Shown here piece after piece: positions 31,741 to 42,363 of a stretch of DNA of 64,000 nt. The number at the start of each line of letters is the position of its first letter. Within the stretch, counting starts at the first letter, position 1. The notes beneath the pieces were generated by a model. That model ran no database searches, was not told the origin of the DNA, and was given only the letters and a program-made list of their open reading frames with translations. The position numbers were made by a program, and so were the translations under genes. The stretch is from Nothopassalora personata (Eukaryota > Ascomycota > Dothideomycetes > Mycosphaerellales > Mycosphaerellaceae): NCBI GenBank assembly GCA_033816765.1, contig CM066294.1, positions 992,001-1,056,000 of the forward strand. The letters are read 5' to 3'.

Positions 31741-31795
31741 AGTAATAAACTCTACACCTTACTAGTTATAATAGTAAGGCGTAGAGTTTATTACT
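31741..31795. repeat. 23-bp inverted repeat at the repeat/gene junction
   Basis: Arms 31741-31763 and 31773-31795 are reverse complements with one mismatch, around a 9-nt AT-rich centre. Base composition changes abruptly here: RIP-type to the left, normal to the right. It could be the fused end of a DNA transposon or a small foldback element. Confidence 0.7.
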
Positions 31796-32068
31796 CTCCG
31801 TGCTGTCGTCGTATTTCGTCACGAGCTTCTGGTCGTGCAGCATTCTGCTGATTGCGTCGTAGATGGCCATGCAGCCATTTCCGTTGCCGTAGGGGGCTCC
31901 TACATCGATGAGGTATAGGAGGTCGATACCTTGTTGCTTGGCGTGGCAGGACTGTGCATTTGGGAGAGGGGCACGGATGTGAGGAGCTGGGACAGTTGAT
32001 ATGATGGCTGTAGGTAGTGCGTTGATTGTGACAGCTGTCAGAGCGAGGAGTGTCAAATGTAGCAGCAT
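31766..32068 (-). CDS. Small secreted protein, C-terminus truncated at the repeat border (100 aa)
   Basis: The start chosen is the Met that opens a typical signal peptide: a hydrophobic core of Leu/Thr/Ala followed by Ala-Leu-Pro, probable cleavage near residue 19-21. An upstream in-frame Met would put 23 polar residues before it. The mature part is short, with two cysteines (in SCHAK and NGCMAI contexts) about 30 residues apart, enough for one disulfide. I do not recognise the family. The last nine codons and the stop come from the 23-bp inverted repeat, so the original C-terminus was probably lost. It sits next to RIP-mutated transposons, a common setting for effector-like genes, but effector function is only inferred. 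It could be a pseudogene. Confidence 0.5.
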   Translation of the reverse strand: MLLHLTLLALTAVTINALPTAIISTVPAPHIRAPLPNAQSCHAKQQGIDLLYLIDVGAPYGNGNGCMAIYDAISRMLHDQKLVTKYDDSTESNKLYALLL

Positions 32069-33651
32069 GTTGTGGCGTGTTAAGTGAACAGTCGTGCTAG
32101 GAATGTCTCGTGAGAGCAGATATAACTGTCGAGTCAATGTTGATATACCATTGTTGGGTTGCCGCGGTATGTTCTCGCGGCAACATGGAGAGGATTGACT
32201 TGATCTTTGCGACGGGTACTGTGCTCTTGTTTACAGATGGTCAGAACGATGTAATTCGCTGCAGACAGAGTCGAGACATCGAAGATTGCCGCGTCTGGTC
32301 ACATTGTCCCGCTTGCACCGCGGTAGCGCTCAGCCTGTGTTCGTCGTTCGTGATGCCTTTGCTCCACGATAGGAGTCTATTCAGCGACTCCGTTCATTGG
32401 CGGGCTGGGTTCCAAGCACAAGTGCGAGTTCTGTTGCTCATTGTCCTCCCGTGACGACCTTGCACTTGCCAGAGAGGCACCTTCCCGATAGATATTTGAC
32501 ATATCTGTTACAATGCTTATCCTTGTCGGTGCGGTGGGATACACAGCTGTCAATGGAAGGGAAGATGCTCTGATTCTTTCATCCCTCCTCGGTCGTGTCA
32601 AAGCTTCGAAAGACGTGCCAACAGCACTCCAAGTGTATAATGAAGTGCGGAGACGACGCACACAATGGACTGTTGAGACCGTCGAGTTAGAGGCCTTAGG
32701 AAGTGGCTGCAATCTAGACGACCGGGTGAATGTGGCTGGGCTCGAGGGAAAGTCGTCACAGAGGTGATATTTCAATTTAGACCTGGACGAAGCGAAAGCA
32801 AAAGATGAAGCATTGCACCTGCTCGAGGCTCGGATTTGGTTAGACAATTAACAGATAGACAACATTTGTAGTGCCTGGGCGGGACACTTCTGGTGGTGGT
32901 GGTGGTGGCGGCAGTCGCGTTGTCTTGCAGCTCGGTGGCGAATGACCGTTGCCTCAGGTATCGAACGGAAGTTCTCCCAGTGCCTGGGTAAGAAGAGGAT
33001 CGTGTGAGATGTGTGACGACGACAAATGCATCATACCATGTTCGTTTGCCTGGGCCGAGATTTGGCGCATCGTGGCGATGGCGGTGCATATTCCGGTCCT
33101 GGCTGCTGCTTGGGGTGTTGGAGGTGTGTGTGTAGGTCGAAGAAGAGCGAGTGGGCTGCATGTTTGGCGTCTGCGCAGCCCAGTACAGCCTGACGAAGGA
33201 TGATATGTACTGCAGGGCCGAGCTGCTGCTGCTGGATTGAATTATGATCCTGGTCGACGGCGCGCGCTAGTGACAAGACCCTGCATGCGACTCAAAATCG
33301 TAAGACAATTTCTCGAGCTCTGGGCTGTGCCAGGCTCGCCTGCATGTGCTTCATTCATAATACATAATATACGACTCTTCTTCTTCCTACTACTACCACT
33401 ACCACTACAACAAAAACGACAACAGAGTACATCAACCCGAGACTGCGAACGCGCCTGGCGACTCTCAGCGAACATGTCGCTCACGCTCGGCATGGATTAC
33501 TTGTGCGTTTGCCTCTCCTCTCCGCATCGTCCATCACAAGGCCAACAAAGTAACGAGCGTGGTGACCGCCACAGCTCACCCTCCATTGTTCCTGCATATG
33601 CGGCGCATGAACACTTGCTGTTGGCACAACATCTACCGACATCAACTGACA
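32069..33651. other. Intergenic DNA containing one gene relic
   Basis: Normal base composition. Apart from the FAD-monooxygenase relic at 32513-32767 I see no supportable gene; several open frames here look random. A CT-rich stretch (about 33370-33400) lies shortly upstream of ERG25 and may belong to its promoter. Confidence 0.5.
32513..32767 (+). pseudogene. Relic of an FAD-dependent monooxygenase (salicylate-hydroxylase type), C-terminal fragment
   Basis: The 84-codon frame contains a conserved helix pattern of these enzymes: E-D-A-L-I-L-S-S-L-L-G, then a D-x3-A-L-x2-Y-x2-V-R-R-x-R-T-Q segment that normally follows the FAD-binding GD motif. The GxGxxG, DG and GD motifs and everything upstream are absent; the homologous part starts abruptly near 32555 and ends after about 45 residues. 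I take it as a decayed fragment. Not expected to be functional. Confidence 0.55.
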
Positions 33652-34599
33652 ATGCCTCTCTTCTACAGCAATAATGTCATGAATACCACTACCGCCTCCT
33701 CGATCGCCGACGCGATGCTACCGCACACGAAAAATCCCTACTGGCACGAATTCGATCAGATCTCGCAGTACAACGTCTCTCTCAACTACTTCGAGCGATT
33801 GTGGGCTGCGTGGTACGCGTACATGGGCAACGACGTCCTGGCAACGGGAATCATGAGCTTTGTGATGCACGAAACCGTATACTTCGGGCGTGCGCTGCCC
33901 TGGTTGATCATCGATCGCATTCCAGCATTGAACAAGTACAAGATCCAACACCAGAAGATTCCTTCGGCGAAGGAGCAGTGGGACTGTGCAATGCTTGTCC
34001 TTCTCAGCCACTTCACGGTCGAACTCCCTCAGATCTGGTTCTTCCACCCAATGGCGCAATTTTGCGGTCTTGCAACAACCGTCCCCTTCCCAGCTTGGTG
34101 GAAGATCGCATACCAGATCGCCATCTTCTTCGTTCTCGAGGATGCTTGGCATTACTGGATGCATCGCGCCATGCACTGGGGGCCGCTTTACAAGAACATC
34201 CACAAGATCCACCACCAATACTCTGCGCCATTCGGTCTCGCTGCTGAGTATGCATCGCCAATCGAAGTCATGTTCCTGGGTCTAGGCACAGTCGGGTCGC
34301 CGATTTTATGGTGCGCCATCACCGGAGACCTCCACATCCTCACCATGTACATCTGGATCACGTTCCGTGTGTTCCAGGCCATCGACGCACATTCTGGCTA
34401 CGAGTTCCCGTGGAGCTTACACCACTTCCTGCCGTTCTGGGCCGGAGCTGAGCATCACGACGTACACCACGAGAAATTTATCGGCAATTACTCGAGTTCT
34501 TTCCGATGGTGGGACTACTTACTCGACACCGAGAGTGGCCCAGAGGCTGCCAAGAGGAGGAGAGAAAGGAAGATGGCCAAGCTGAAGAAGTCCCTATAG
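33652..34599 (+). CDS. ERG25: C-4 methylsterol oxidase
   Basis: An ER membrane di-iron enzyme of the fatty-acid hydroxylase superfamily that oxidises the C-4 methyl groups of 4,4-dimethylzymosterol in ergosterol synthesis, working with the ERG26, ERG27 and ERG28 products. Three histidine boxes are present: HYWMH, HKIHH and a C-terminal HHDVHH, with hydrophobic segments before and between them, and a Lys/Arg-rich tail ending KKSL that may aid ER retention. The open frame extends to 33559. I chose the Met at 33652 (A at -3), but the Met at 33679 (MNTTTAS...) is also plausible. A single exon of about 315 residues is a normal length. No nearby sterol genes. Confident in function, less in the exact start. 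Confidence 0.93.
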   Translation: MPLFYSNNVMNTTTASSIADAMLPHTKNPYWHEFDQISQYNVSLNYFERLWAAWYAYMGNDVLATGIMSFVMHETVYFGRALPWLIIDRIPALNKYKIQHQKIPSAKEQWDCAMLVLLSHFTVELPQIWFFHPMAQFCGLATTVPFPAWWKIAYQIAIFFVLEDAWHYWMHRAMHWGPLYKNIHKIHHQYSAPFGLAAEYASPIEVMFLGLGTVGSPILWCAITGDLHILTMYIWITFRVFQAIDAHSGYEFPWSLHHFLPFWAGAEHHDVHHEKFIGNYSSSFRWWDYLLDTESGPEAAKRRRERKMAKLKKSL

Positions 34600-35215
34600 T
34601 TCGATCGCGACGGTTCTTTCGGCGTTTTCCTTCTCATCGCACGAGAGGCGACCTCTTGGCAGTGCTTGTTAGAGCGTTGAGCCATGCATACGGGTGGAGT
34701 TATGGTGTTGGCATAGCGATCGTCGCAAGGCATAGCCGCCGAGGATAGGGCCTGTACATATTATACGGCAGATTTATGATGCATGATGGGCACACGAAAG
34801 CCCCTACGTAATTTTGAGGAGTGGATCATTAGGATCACAAGGGGAGTCGTTGAACTGACGGCCGGAGCAGTTAAGAGAAGAGACAAGAACCAGAACCTCA
34901 AGAACAACCACCTATACCTGCTGCCACCTGGTTCATGCATGCTGCTGACAACTCGATCATTTAATATTATTAACGCGATTCAAGGGCCCAGTTTCCCCAC
35001 CATCTGCCGGATCTCACGATCAAGCTTGCTTTGCTGCTGTAAACAGAACGTCATTCCCATATTTCCATCTTGCTAAACCTGTCACGAATCCCCCATACGT
35101 GCATTGAACGCGTTTCTTCCACCTTCCATCATTTCACGGCGCCGATCCATCCACCCTGACCGCGATGAATCTCCACCAACCACATCCTTGAACAGTCCTC
35201 AAGCTCTGACCGAAG
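34600..35215. other. Intergenic region between ERG25 and NCA2
   Basis: About 600 bp with no convincing ORF or repeat. It should hold the ERG25 3' UTR and the NCA2 promoter; no clear TATA box. Confidence 0.5.
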
Positions 35216-37225
35216 ATGAGCTTCGTCCTTGATCAGATCCGACGGATCGACACACAGCTTGATCGACTCCAACTCGCGAATCTCCCAGCGCAATCAGCTT
35301 CGATCAATGCCGAGCAGACCGTCACGCCGCGGAGACGCGTCGTTGCCTTACAGGCTGCGATCAGAGGGCTCAGCCCGGGGGCGAGTGATGGTAGGAGTTT
35401 GCTTCGAGTAGGGCAAATTCGGAGGTTGTTGGGGGCGTTGAGTGACAAGACTGCAGGGCCAGTAAGGATAGAAGGCGAAGGAGTCGATACGGAAGGTCAT
35501 GGGGCGGAGCCCCAAGATGAGTTTGAGGGCGATCTGGAGTGGCTGCTTGTTTCGAAGGCAACAACACAAATCTATGGCCACGTCTTGAGCAGTATCCTGG
35601 ATCAAGCTGTGCGCCTCAGCGATGATATATGGTATTGGGACGAAGTGCTCGGATCTCAGCGGTATACGGTGCTGTATAGCATACAAACGTCTCCGCGGAG
35701 TTTATACGACTGGAGCAGTAAGATCTGGGAAGACGTCAAAGCACGAGGTGGAAGTTTCAGCATAAGCGGTGTGGGCCAAGATGCCAGCGATACAATCACA
35801 GAACGGTGGAAGCAGTTTTATGGACTTGTCAGACAGGTCGTTAGGGAGAAGAGCGTGAAAGAGGTGCATAAACAGATGATCAGCCCGGTGACGAGGATAA
35901 GAGCTGAGGTGAGGAAGAAGCAGGCTGCATTGAAGAAGGTGCGGACGAGGAACGCGAATGCGTTGGGGGTGTTATTGGGAGAAGGATTGGCCAATGAGAG
36001 TGTGCATGGTGAGGGCCTGGCGAGTCCCCATGGTGAGCAGGATGTGCAGCATAAGTGGAAAGCGAGTGTTGCGAGGAGTGTTGCGTTGATGAAGGCGGTT
36101 CTTGCTAAGATCAATGACCTGGACACTCCGGTGGATAAGTTCGACTCGGCGGTGGCAGAGCTGACAGATGACGACCCTCTCTATGCCGTCGAATCCCACG
36201 AGATCGCCATTCATCCACAAGCCGTCGCTGAACGCCTCATGCGAATGCTCATCCTCGGTCTAGGCCAATATACAACCTCCTCCCAGCATTTCGTACACCA
36301 ACACGGCAGACCATCGCGCTACGTGCGCTACTGGCTCCCCATAACAGCAGGAATCCTCTCCTCCACCACCATCCTCCGCATCCTCGTCAACCGCCAAACT
36401 GAAATCCTACAATGGATCCAAGACCTCGGCGCGACAATCGTAGACTTCTGGCAAAACTGGGTGATCGAACCAACCCGGAACGTCATCAAAACGATCCGCC
36501 ACGACGAAGGCAGCGAGATCAGCATCATGTCCAAACGATCCCTCGAAGGAGACCGCGATAGTCTAGAACGGATGGTCGTAGACTTCGCAGTCGACAACCC
36601 TCAAAACGCGACAGCATCCGGCTCCGCCCTGACAGAAGGCGAAATCGGCGACATCCGCGCGAAAGTCCGCGAGGGAGATCTCACTCCTGTCCTGAAAGCT
36701 TACGAGAAAGATTTGACAAGCCCATTGATGGGAGCGGTCAGAGGTAATCTGATCCGAGCGCTTTTGATCCAAATTCAGAAGACCAAAGTCGACGTCGAAG
36801 TCGCCATGGGCGGAATCGACTCCCTGTTGAAATCACAGGAACTCCTCATCGGTTTCATCTCCCTCACGCCAGGACTCCTTGTATCCTACTTCCTCGCCAC
36901 GTGGGTGCGGCAGTCACTCTCGACGAAGCATTCGACTCGTGCGCAGCGAAAACAGGGCAAGATGCGCAGACAGCTCAGAAACATTGACCGAATTCTCACG
37001 AACGCTACACCAACGGAGTACGGAGAGTTGACGTATAAGGACCAGGGGTTATTGCTTTGTGAGGTGCATGTGCTGAGGCAGGAGGCAGCGAAGGTTATGC
37101 CGCAGCAGATTTTTAGGGAGTTTGGGGAGGATGCGGAGGAGCTGTGTGATGTCAGGGTTGGGGTGGAGAGGCAGAGGAGGGTTAGTGAGAGGGTTCGGTG
37201 GGCTTATGGTAGGTGGTTGGCATGA
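35216..37225 (+). CDS. NCA2: NCA2-family mitochondrial outer-membrane protein (669 aa)
   Basis: Nca2 was found in yeast as a nuclear gene controlling expression of the mitochondrial ATP6/ATP8 genes; the protein is in the mitochondrial outer membrane. Here the N-terminal third is helical and charged. The NCA2 domain covers about residues 300-640, with the family's YVRYWLP entry to the first membrane segment (about 370-395) and a second hydrophobic segment near 555-575 (GFISLTPGLLVSYFLATW), then a basic helical region and conserved C-terminal helices. Single exon, complete, and typical of the filamentous-fungal family in length. The Met at 35216 agrees with the N-terminus expected. Family assignment is strong; the molecular role is not settled. 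Confidence 0.9.
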   Translation: MSFVLDQIRRIDTQLDRLQLANLPAQSASINAEQTVTPRRRVVALQAAIRGLSPGASDGRSLLRVGQIRRLLGALSDKTAGPVRIEGEGVDTEGHGAEPQDEFEGDLEWLLVSKATTQIYGHVLSSILDQAVRLSDDIWYWDEVLGSQRYTVLYSIQTSPRSLYDWSSKIWEDVKARGGSFSISGVGQDASDTITERWKQFYGLVRQVVREKSVKEVHKQMISPVTRIRAEVRKKQAALKKVRTRNANALGVLLGEGLANESVHGEGLASPHGEQDVQHKWKASVARSVALMKAVLAKINDLDTPVDKFDSAVAELTDDDPLYAVESHEIAIHPQAVAERLMRMLILGLGQYTTSSQHFVHQHGRPSRYVRYWLPITAGILSSTTILRILVNRQTEILQWIQDLGATIVDFWQNWVIEPTRNVIKTIRHDEGSEISIMSKRSLEGDRDSLERMVVDFAVDNPQNATASGSALTEGEIGDIRAKVREGDLTPVLKAYEKDLTSPLMGAVRGNLIRALLIQIQKTKVDVEVAMGGIDSLLKSQELLIGFISLTPGLLVSYFLATWVRQSLSTKHSTRAQRKQGKMRRQLRNIDRILTNATPTEYGELTYKDQGLLLCEVHVLRQEAAKVMPQQIFREFGEDAEELCDVRVGVERQRRVSERVRWAYGRWLA

Positions 37226-37949
37226 TGATTTGATGTCGATATGGTGTGGGTATCGGCTGGGGCATGGCGTTGAGTGCATCGCAATAGGTAGCTTTCCAGG
37301 CCTTGCATAGCTGGACCACGATACAATTGCGGTGTAAGGGTAAAGGTACGGGTCAAGACAACGGAAAAGTGGTTCGAAGTGTAGGCAGTGCTTTACCCGG
37401 GTTTGATGCCTCGGCGGCACAGTACGATCGGTCAAGGTAGCAGCAGATGTTATGTATAGTGATGATGGTAATAATGATGATGATTCCGTTCTGCTCAGTC
37501 TCTGGCATGTGTGAACATGGTTCTCATTGTGGAGGTACCATGTAATGTAATGCAGAATATCTCCACTGCCAACGATGTGAAACAGCGTCACTTGGCACGA
37601 GCAGAAAGCGGCTTTGCGCTTGCGCCCCCCAACACCTGACGCACTCTGGTCCTATCGCCCAGCATTACCACCACCGCCGCCGCCGCCGCCAACGCCACAT
37701 ACGAAACAACCGTGCTCCTCTTCTGGAAGACCCGAGCGCAAGCGTCCCGTCTCAGGTGTTCGTCTTTGTGACGGCGCTGCTTCTCAACCGCAAAAACCCA
37801 CAGACCCACGCTCGCTTCGGAGACAGCAGCAACCGACCAAGAGGCTGCCTGACCTGCGAGCAAGGACAAAGACGCCCCCACCGCACTAGACACAACACTT
37901 CAAACAGCCGCCGGCGGGTGTTTTCTGGACCGGCTGCACGTCTGCGACC
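37226..37949. other. Intergenic region between NCA2 and SEC4
   Basis: It contains simple repeats: a GAT/AAT-rich stretch (about 37455-37487) and a CCG run (about 37669-37690). Probably the NCA2 3' UTR and SEC4 promoter/5' UTR. Overlapping open frames are low-complexity and unsupported. Confidence 0.5.
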
Positions 37950-38829
<880 letters not shown>

Positions 38830-39976
38830 GAACGGCAGAGATTGACATGAAGGGGCAATGAGGACGATGCGGCATTTTATGCTCTTGGGGATATCCGCAT
38901 GGGTAGAGAACGGGACTAAATGGCGTTCCCGGCGTTCAGATCCTGTAAAGGATACCTCGGCTTGGCTTGGTGGGTGGAAGACAGACGGCGAGATCAGGTC
39001 ATGGCCGCTGAGATCTCCAAAGACCTCATTCTATCCTCTCCCACCCCTTTGTGGCATTGTAAAGGCTTTCTTGCTGCTATACCTAGGTAGATACGTCGTC
39101 CCAAGCTTTTACTTGCTTAGGCATGCTTTCCGGCTTGACAAGATTGATAACAAGTACGCATTGTGGGCGAAAAGACGATGTACACGATGTACGCCTGCGA
39201 ACACGCTAACATCTGGACCAGACTATCGACCATAAAGCACAAGGGCTACGAGAGGCAAAAAGGACCAAGCGCCCTTACTCGAATGGCTGCAGACACGGTA
39301 AAGGAACTGATCGATACTGTGGGATATCAATGAGCTCATCTACGAACGTCCGTGTGCCTGGCAAATTCTAGCCCGGAATATCATTGCGCCATTTATTCGA
39401 GCAAGAGTGCTCGACGAGGGCAGTTGCCTGTTGGGGGCTATATAGAATTTCACGCCTTGAGCCTTTAGTGTGAGACGCTTGGGGTCGATGCGCATTCTTT
39501 CTAAGTGGCAGCCTGCAGGGTTGTATGAGAGTCTGGACGTTCAAGAAAGCGTACCGGTACGTTCGAGGTGGGAGCAAAAAAGACGATGACATATCGCTCC
39601 GCATATATGTATACTTGTTGGCGATGTACGCTAGGTTGGAGGATGGCAAAAAGAACCGGCACCCTTCGTTGGATGGCGGAGGTATATCGGATCAAGCACA
39701 TGCTCCGTGGGGTGGTCTTTGGGCCATCGAGTGAGTGTTGTAAGTGGTTCGGCTGGACCTGACCAGTGTGCCGTTCAAGGAAGGATGCTTGTTGGGGATG
39801 GCGAAAATTAGGCGATACATCTGGTCTGGAAGGACTGTGATACCGGTGTACACGATGTGCAGAAGTCAGATGACAGGCAGGAAACCGACATGGAGGGCAA
39901 AGATACTGGGCAATGAACGTTCACCAAGGAGATGACGCCAGAGGGCAGGAAACAACGCCAAGTCGTCGAATCATCC
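38830..39976. other. Intergenic region between convergent SEC4 and TTL-like genes
   Basis: About 1.15 kb with no supportable gene. Open frames up to about 125 codons show no recognisable domain and atypical composition. Confidence 0.5.
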
Positions 39977-41272
39977 CTACCTTCTTCCCCCCAGATCAAC
40001 ATCTAACACCTTCTCGATCTTCGTCCTACTCTCAGCACCATCGGGCCCAAAGAATGGCTTGACAGCCACCTCGACCACATCCTCCATCAACTCCTTCACC
40101 AGGCTCTGCAGCTCTCCGCCTGTCTGCGCAAAGTCCGGAAAGGCATTGACCTCCAGCAGCCACGTCGTTCCCTCTGCATCGACCATAAAGTCCAGCCCAA
40201 AGATCTCAAATGCATTCGGCAGAGGCTGGAAATGAACACTCATGCTCCTCGCCGCAGCTTCGAAGACTTCGCCGGTAATGCTGCAGATTTGCTTGAACAC
40301 GTCCTCTCTCCAATCTGCGCTGTCGACGCCCTCTATTTGTGCTGGAAGAGACCAGAAAGTGTGCACGCTCCCTTCGCGAGAGCCATCTTGGAGGCATGTG
40401 TTGGTGAGATGTGCTGAGAGGTCTTCGTTCGGTGCCGAAGTCTTGGAAGGTGAGGGGTAAGGTGGTCCCGCGAAGAGGGCGAGCATGGGCTTGCTCACGT
40501 AGACTTTCAGGGCACCGACGGCGAGAACGTAGGTCCTGATGTGGAACTTTCGGCCCGCTGAGGGGTGAGGATGGGGCAGGAGGAGAGGCTGGGAGATGTA
40601 GGGTTGGGCTACGAAGTGGCGGAGTTGGGATGTTATTACGCCATTGCCTTCGTCCTTGTCCGTCAGGGTATTGTAAGCACCATCCTGCGATGTCGCTTCA
40701 TCTTCATCTTCGTCATCGGAAGGTGGATCCCATTCTTCGAAAATCGCCTGGAGTTCTTCCTCAGAGCTGAACAGTCTAATCCCTTGGCCGCGGTCACTCA
40801 TACCGGGTTTGAGAATCCACCATTCTCTTTCATCTGCATCGTCGCCGAGAGCCTCATTCCTCGCCCAGCTCTCTTTCAGCTCGAACGCTTCCACCAACGC
40901 GTCGTCAAGGAATTCTGCATAGTCCAGTTCGAACTCTACACTAGGCTTGACATGATCTTTCAAAAGGCTTGCCGGATGCTTAGTCAGCCAATGAGAGACG
41001 GTAGTCGATAGGTAATGTTTCCTGATGAGAGCTTTCCGGATGACATAGCTGTTTGCTAAGCTGGTCGTAGGATTCTCCACGAGGTAGTCGAAGTCTATGC
41101 TTTCGTATTGGCGCCATTGAAGGAGTCTATGGTTCGGAGTGGAAAGCTTTGTGATGTCCTTGATGAGGACGAGAAGTTCTGCTGGTAGTTTTGCTTTGAC
41201 GGCAGCTCGGAGTAAAGGCTGGACGTAGACATCTTCGTAGTCGACGATTGCGTAGATCTTTTGGTCCGCCAT
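39977..41272 (-). CDS. Tubulin-tyrosine-ligase-like ATP-grasp protein (431 aa)
   Basis: A member of the TTL family (ATP-grasp ligases that add amino acids to proteins). Visible features: ILKPGMSDRGQGI, the nucleotide-binding lysine/glycine loop (about residues 150-170); a strongly acidic insertion (about 180-210); a KFHIRTYVL strand (about 240-250); HLTNTC (about 285); and the metal-binding end motif GLDF...WLLEVNAFPDF (about 350-380). The closest yeast protein is Pby1, a TTL protein associated with P-bodies. Pby1 also has an N-terminal SurE-like domain, which I do not see here. Single exon, complete. It starts 1.1 kb from the divergent hydrophobin gene. The target protein is unknown. Confidence 0.85.
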   Translation of the reverse strand: MADQKIYAIVDYEDVYVQPLLRAAVKAKLPAELLVLIKDITKLSTPNHRLLQWRQYESIDFDYLVENPTTSLANSYVIRKALIRKHYLSTTVSHWLTKHPASLLKDHVKPSVEFELDYAEFLDDALVEAFELKESWARNEALGDDADEREWWILKPGMSDRGQGIRLFSSEEELQAIFEEWDPPSDDEDEDEATSQDGAYNTLTDKDEGNGVITSQLRHFVAQPYISQPLLLPHPHPSAGRKFHIRTYVLAVGALKVYVSKPMLALFAGPPYPSPSKTSAPNEDLSAHLTNTCLQDGSREGSVHTFWSLPAQIEGVDSADWREDVFKQICSITGEVFEAAARSMSVHFQPLPNAFEIFGLDFMVDAEGTTWLLEVNAFPDFAQTGGELQSLVKELMEDVVEVAVKPFFGPDGAESRTKIEKVLDVDLGGRR

Positions 41273-42363
41273 TGAATCTGCCAGTCAGCGTGCCGTTTTT
41301 TCGAGCAGACGAGTTTTGACATTTGGTTACCGAGAAATTCTGTTGCTGTTCCGTTCCTGCCCTGCAGATGATGCTGCTGCGGGGATAGAACTAAACTTTG
41401 TGGCATCCTTGCTGGCGTCGATCGGGTCTCGGCAAGCCTCAATCAACATGACTGGCCGGAAGAGACATGACAACCATTCTCCCCATCTCTCGCACCCACG
41501 TCTTTCACTTGATATCAAACAACGACATGATCCAAATTATCTCCCTCTGGTTCTACCACAACCGGCCAGCCATCCTTCGCCACCGCTGCCCATGCTATCA
41601 TAGTATGCTCGTACTATTTGCATCTACCTTGAGTTCAACGCGTCCTGACGACGATACGATATGTACTAAGCCATGCAGAATTCCCTTGCTGGGTCTTGTC
41701 TTGACCACGACTGCTGATACTGGAAGCTTATCTCGAGTCTGTTGTCTCAAAGTCTGCGACATCGTCCTGCGCAGATCTGGCACATCCGGCCCACAACGGT
41801 ATCCTGCCGCATACCAAAGTTCAGGTGTCATTCCAGCGAAGGTGGTTCCTGGACAGAAGCGGATGTGGATCCACAGCATCCAGCTCATCACAGTCGTTTT
41901 GCAGATCTCAATTCATGCGACCGCAATACATCCCGCACAGCAGAGCCATCCAACGAAGCTCTCACTCAGCGCACAGCTCTCGCATGCTGAGCCGCGATCA
42001 AGAATGCCGTTGCATTGAGATGGATCGGATGTAATCTACACGTGTCTGAGACCAGCCGGTAGACAGCGCTGTGTTGCTTCCCTGCTTCTGCACAGTCGTG
42101 TCTTTCCGGAGAGACGATCGCTGTCGAAGTAACTCGTTCCTGGCTGTCGCTGGTTGAGAGGGAGTCGCAATCTCAAGCTTGGCTCCTTAATGCGGAATTC
42201 ACTCCTCCAGTACCGACGTTGGGCGGACCATGACCGTATAAGTATTTCTCTCTCGTCTTTTGCAGTACCTTCTTCATCAGCAACAATCCTCAAGACTTCC
42301 AACTACATACACTCGCTTCCTTACAACCAACAGTCCTTCCTTAGACAATCAACTTCAGCAAAC
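41273..42363. other. Divergent intergenic region between TTL-like and hydrophobin genes
   Basis: About 1.1 kb. A TATAAGTA box at 42237-42244 lies about 120 nt before the hydrophobin ATG, followed by a TC-rich leader (about 42245-42300). No other gene can be supported; a 97-codon minus frame (41598-41891) shows no domain I recognise. Confidence 0.5.
42237..42244 (+). promoter_or_regulatory. TATA box of the hydrophobin gene
   Basis: TATAAGTA, about 120 nt upstream of the ATG at 42364 and followed by a pyrimidine-rich stretch, consistent with a strong regulated fungal promoter. Confidence 0.45.

Noticed and set aside
32772..33276. Several 80-130-codon frames on both strands upstream of ERG25
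   Set aside because: Overlapping frames on opposite strands, simple-sequence content (TGG/GGT runs), no conserved pattern.
38858..39235. 125-codon ORF after SEC4
   Set aside because: Likely 3' UTR; no domain and no codon pattern like the neighbours.
41598..41891. 97-codon minus frame upstream of the hydrophobin
   Set aside because: A few protein-like stretches but no family I recognise and no supporting start or splice context.
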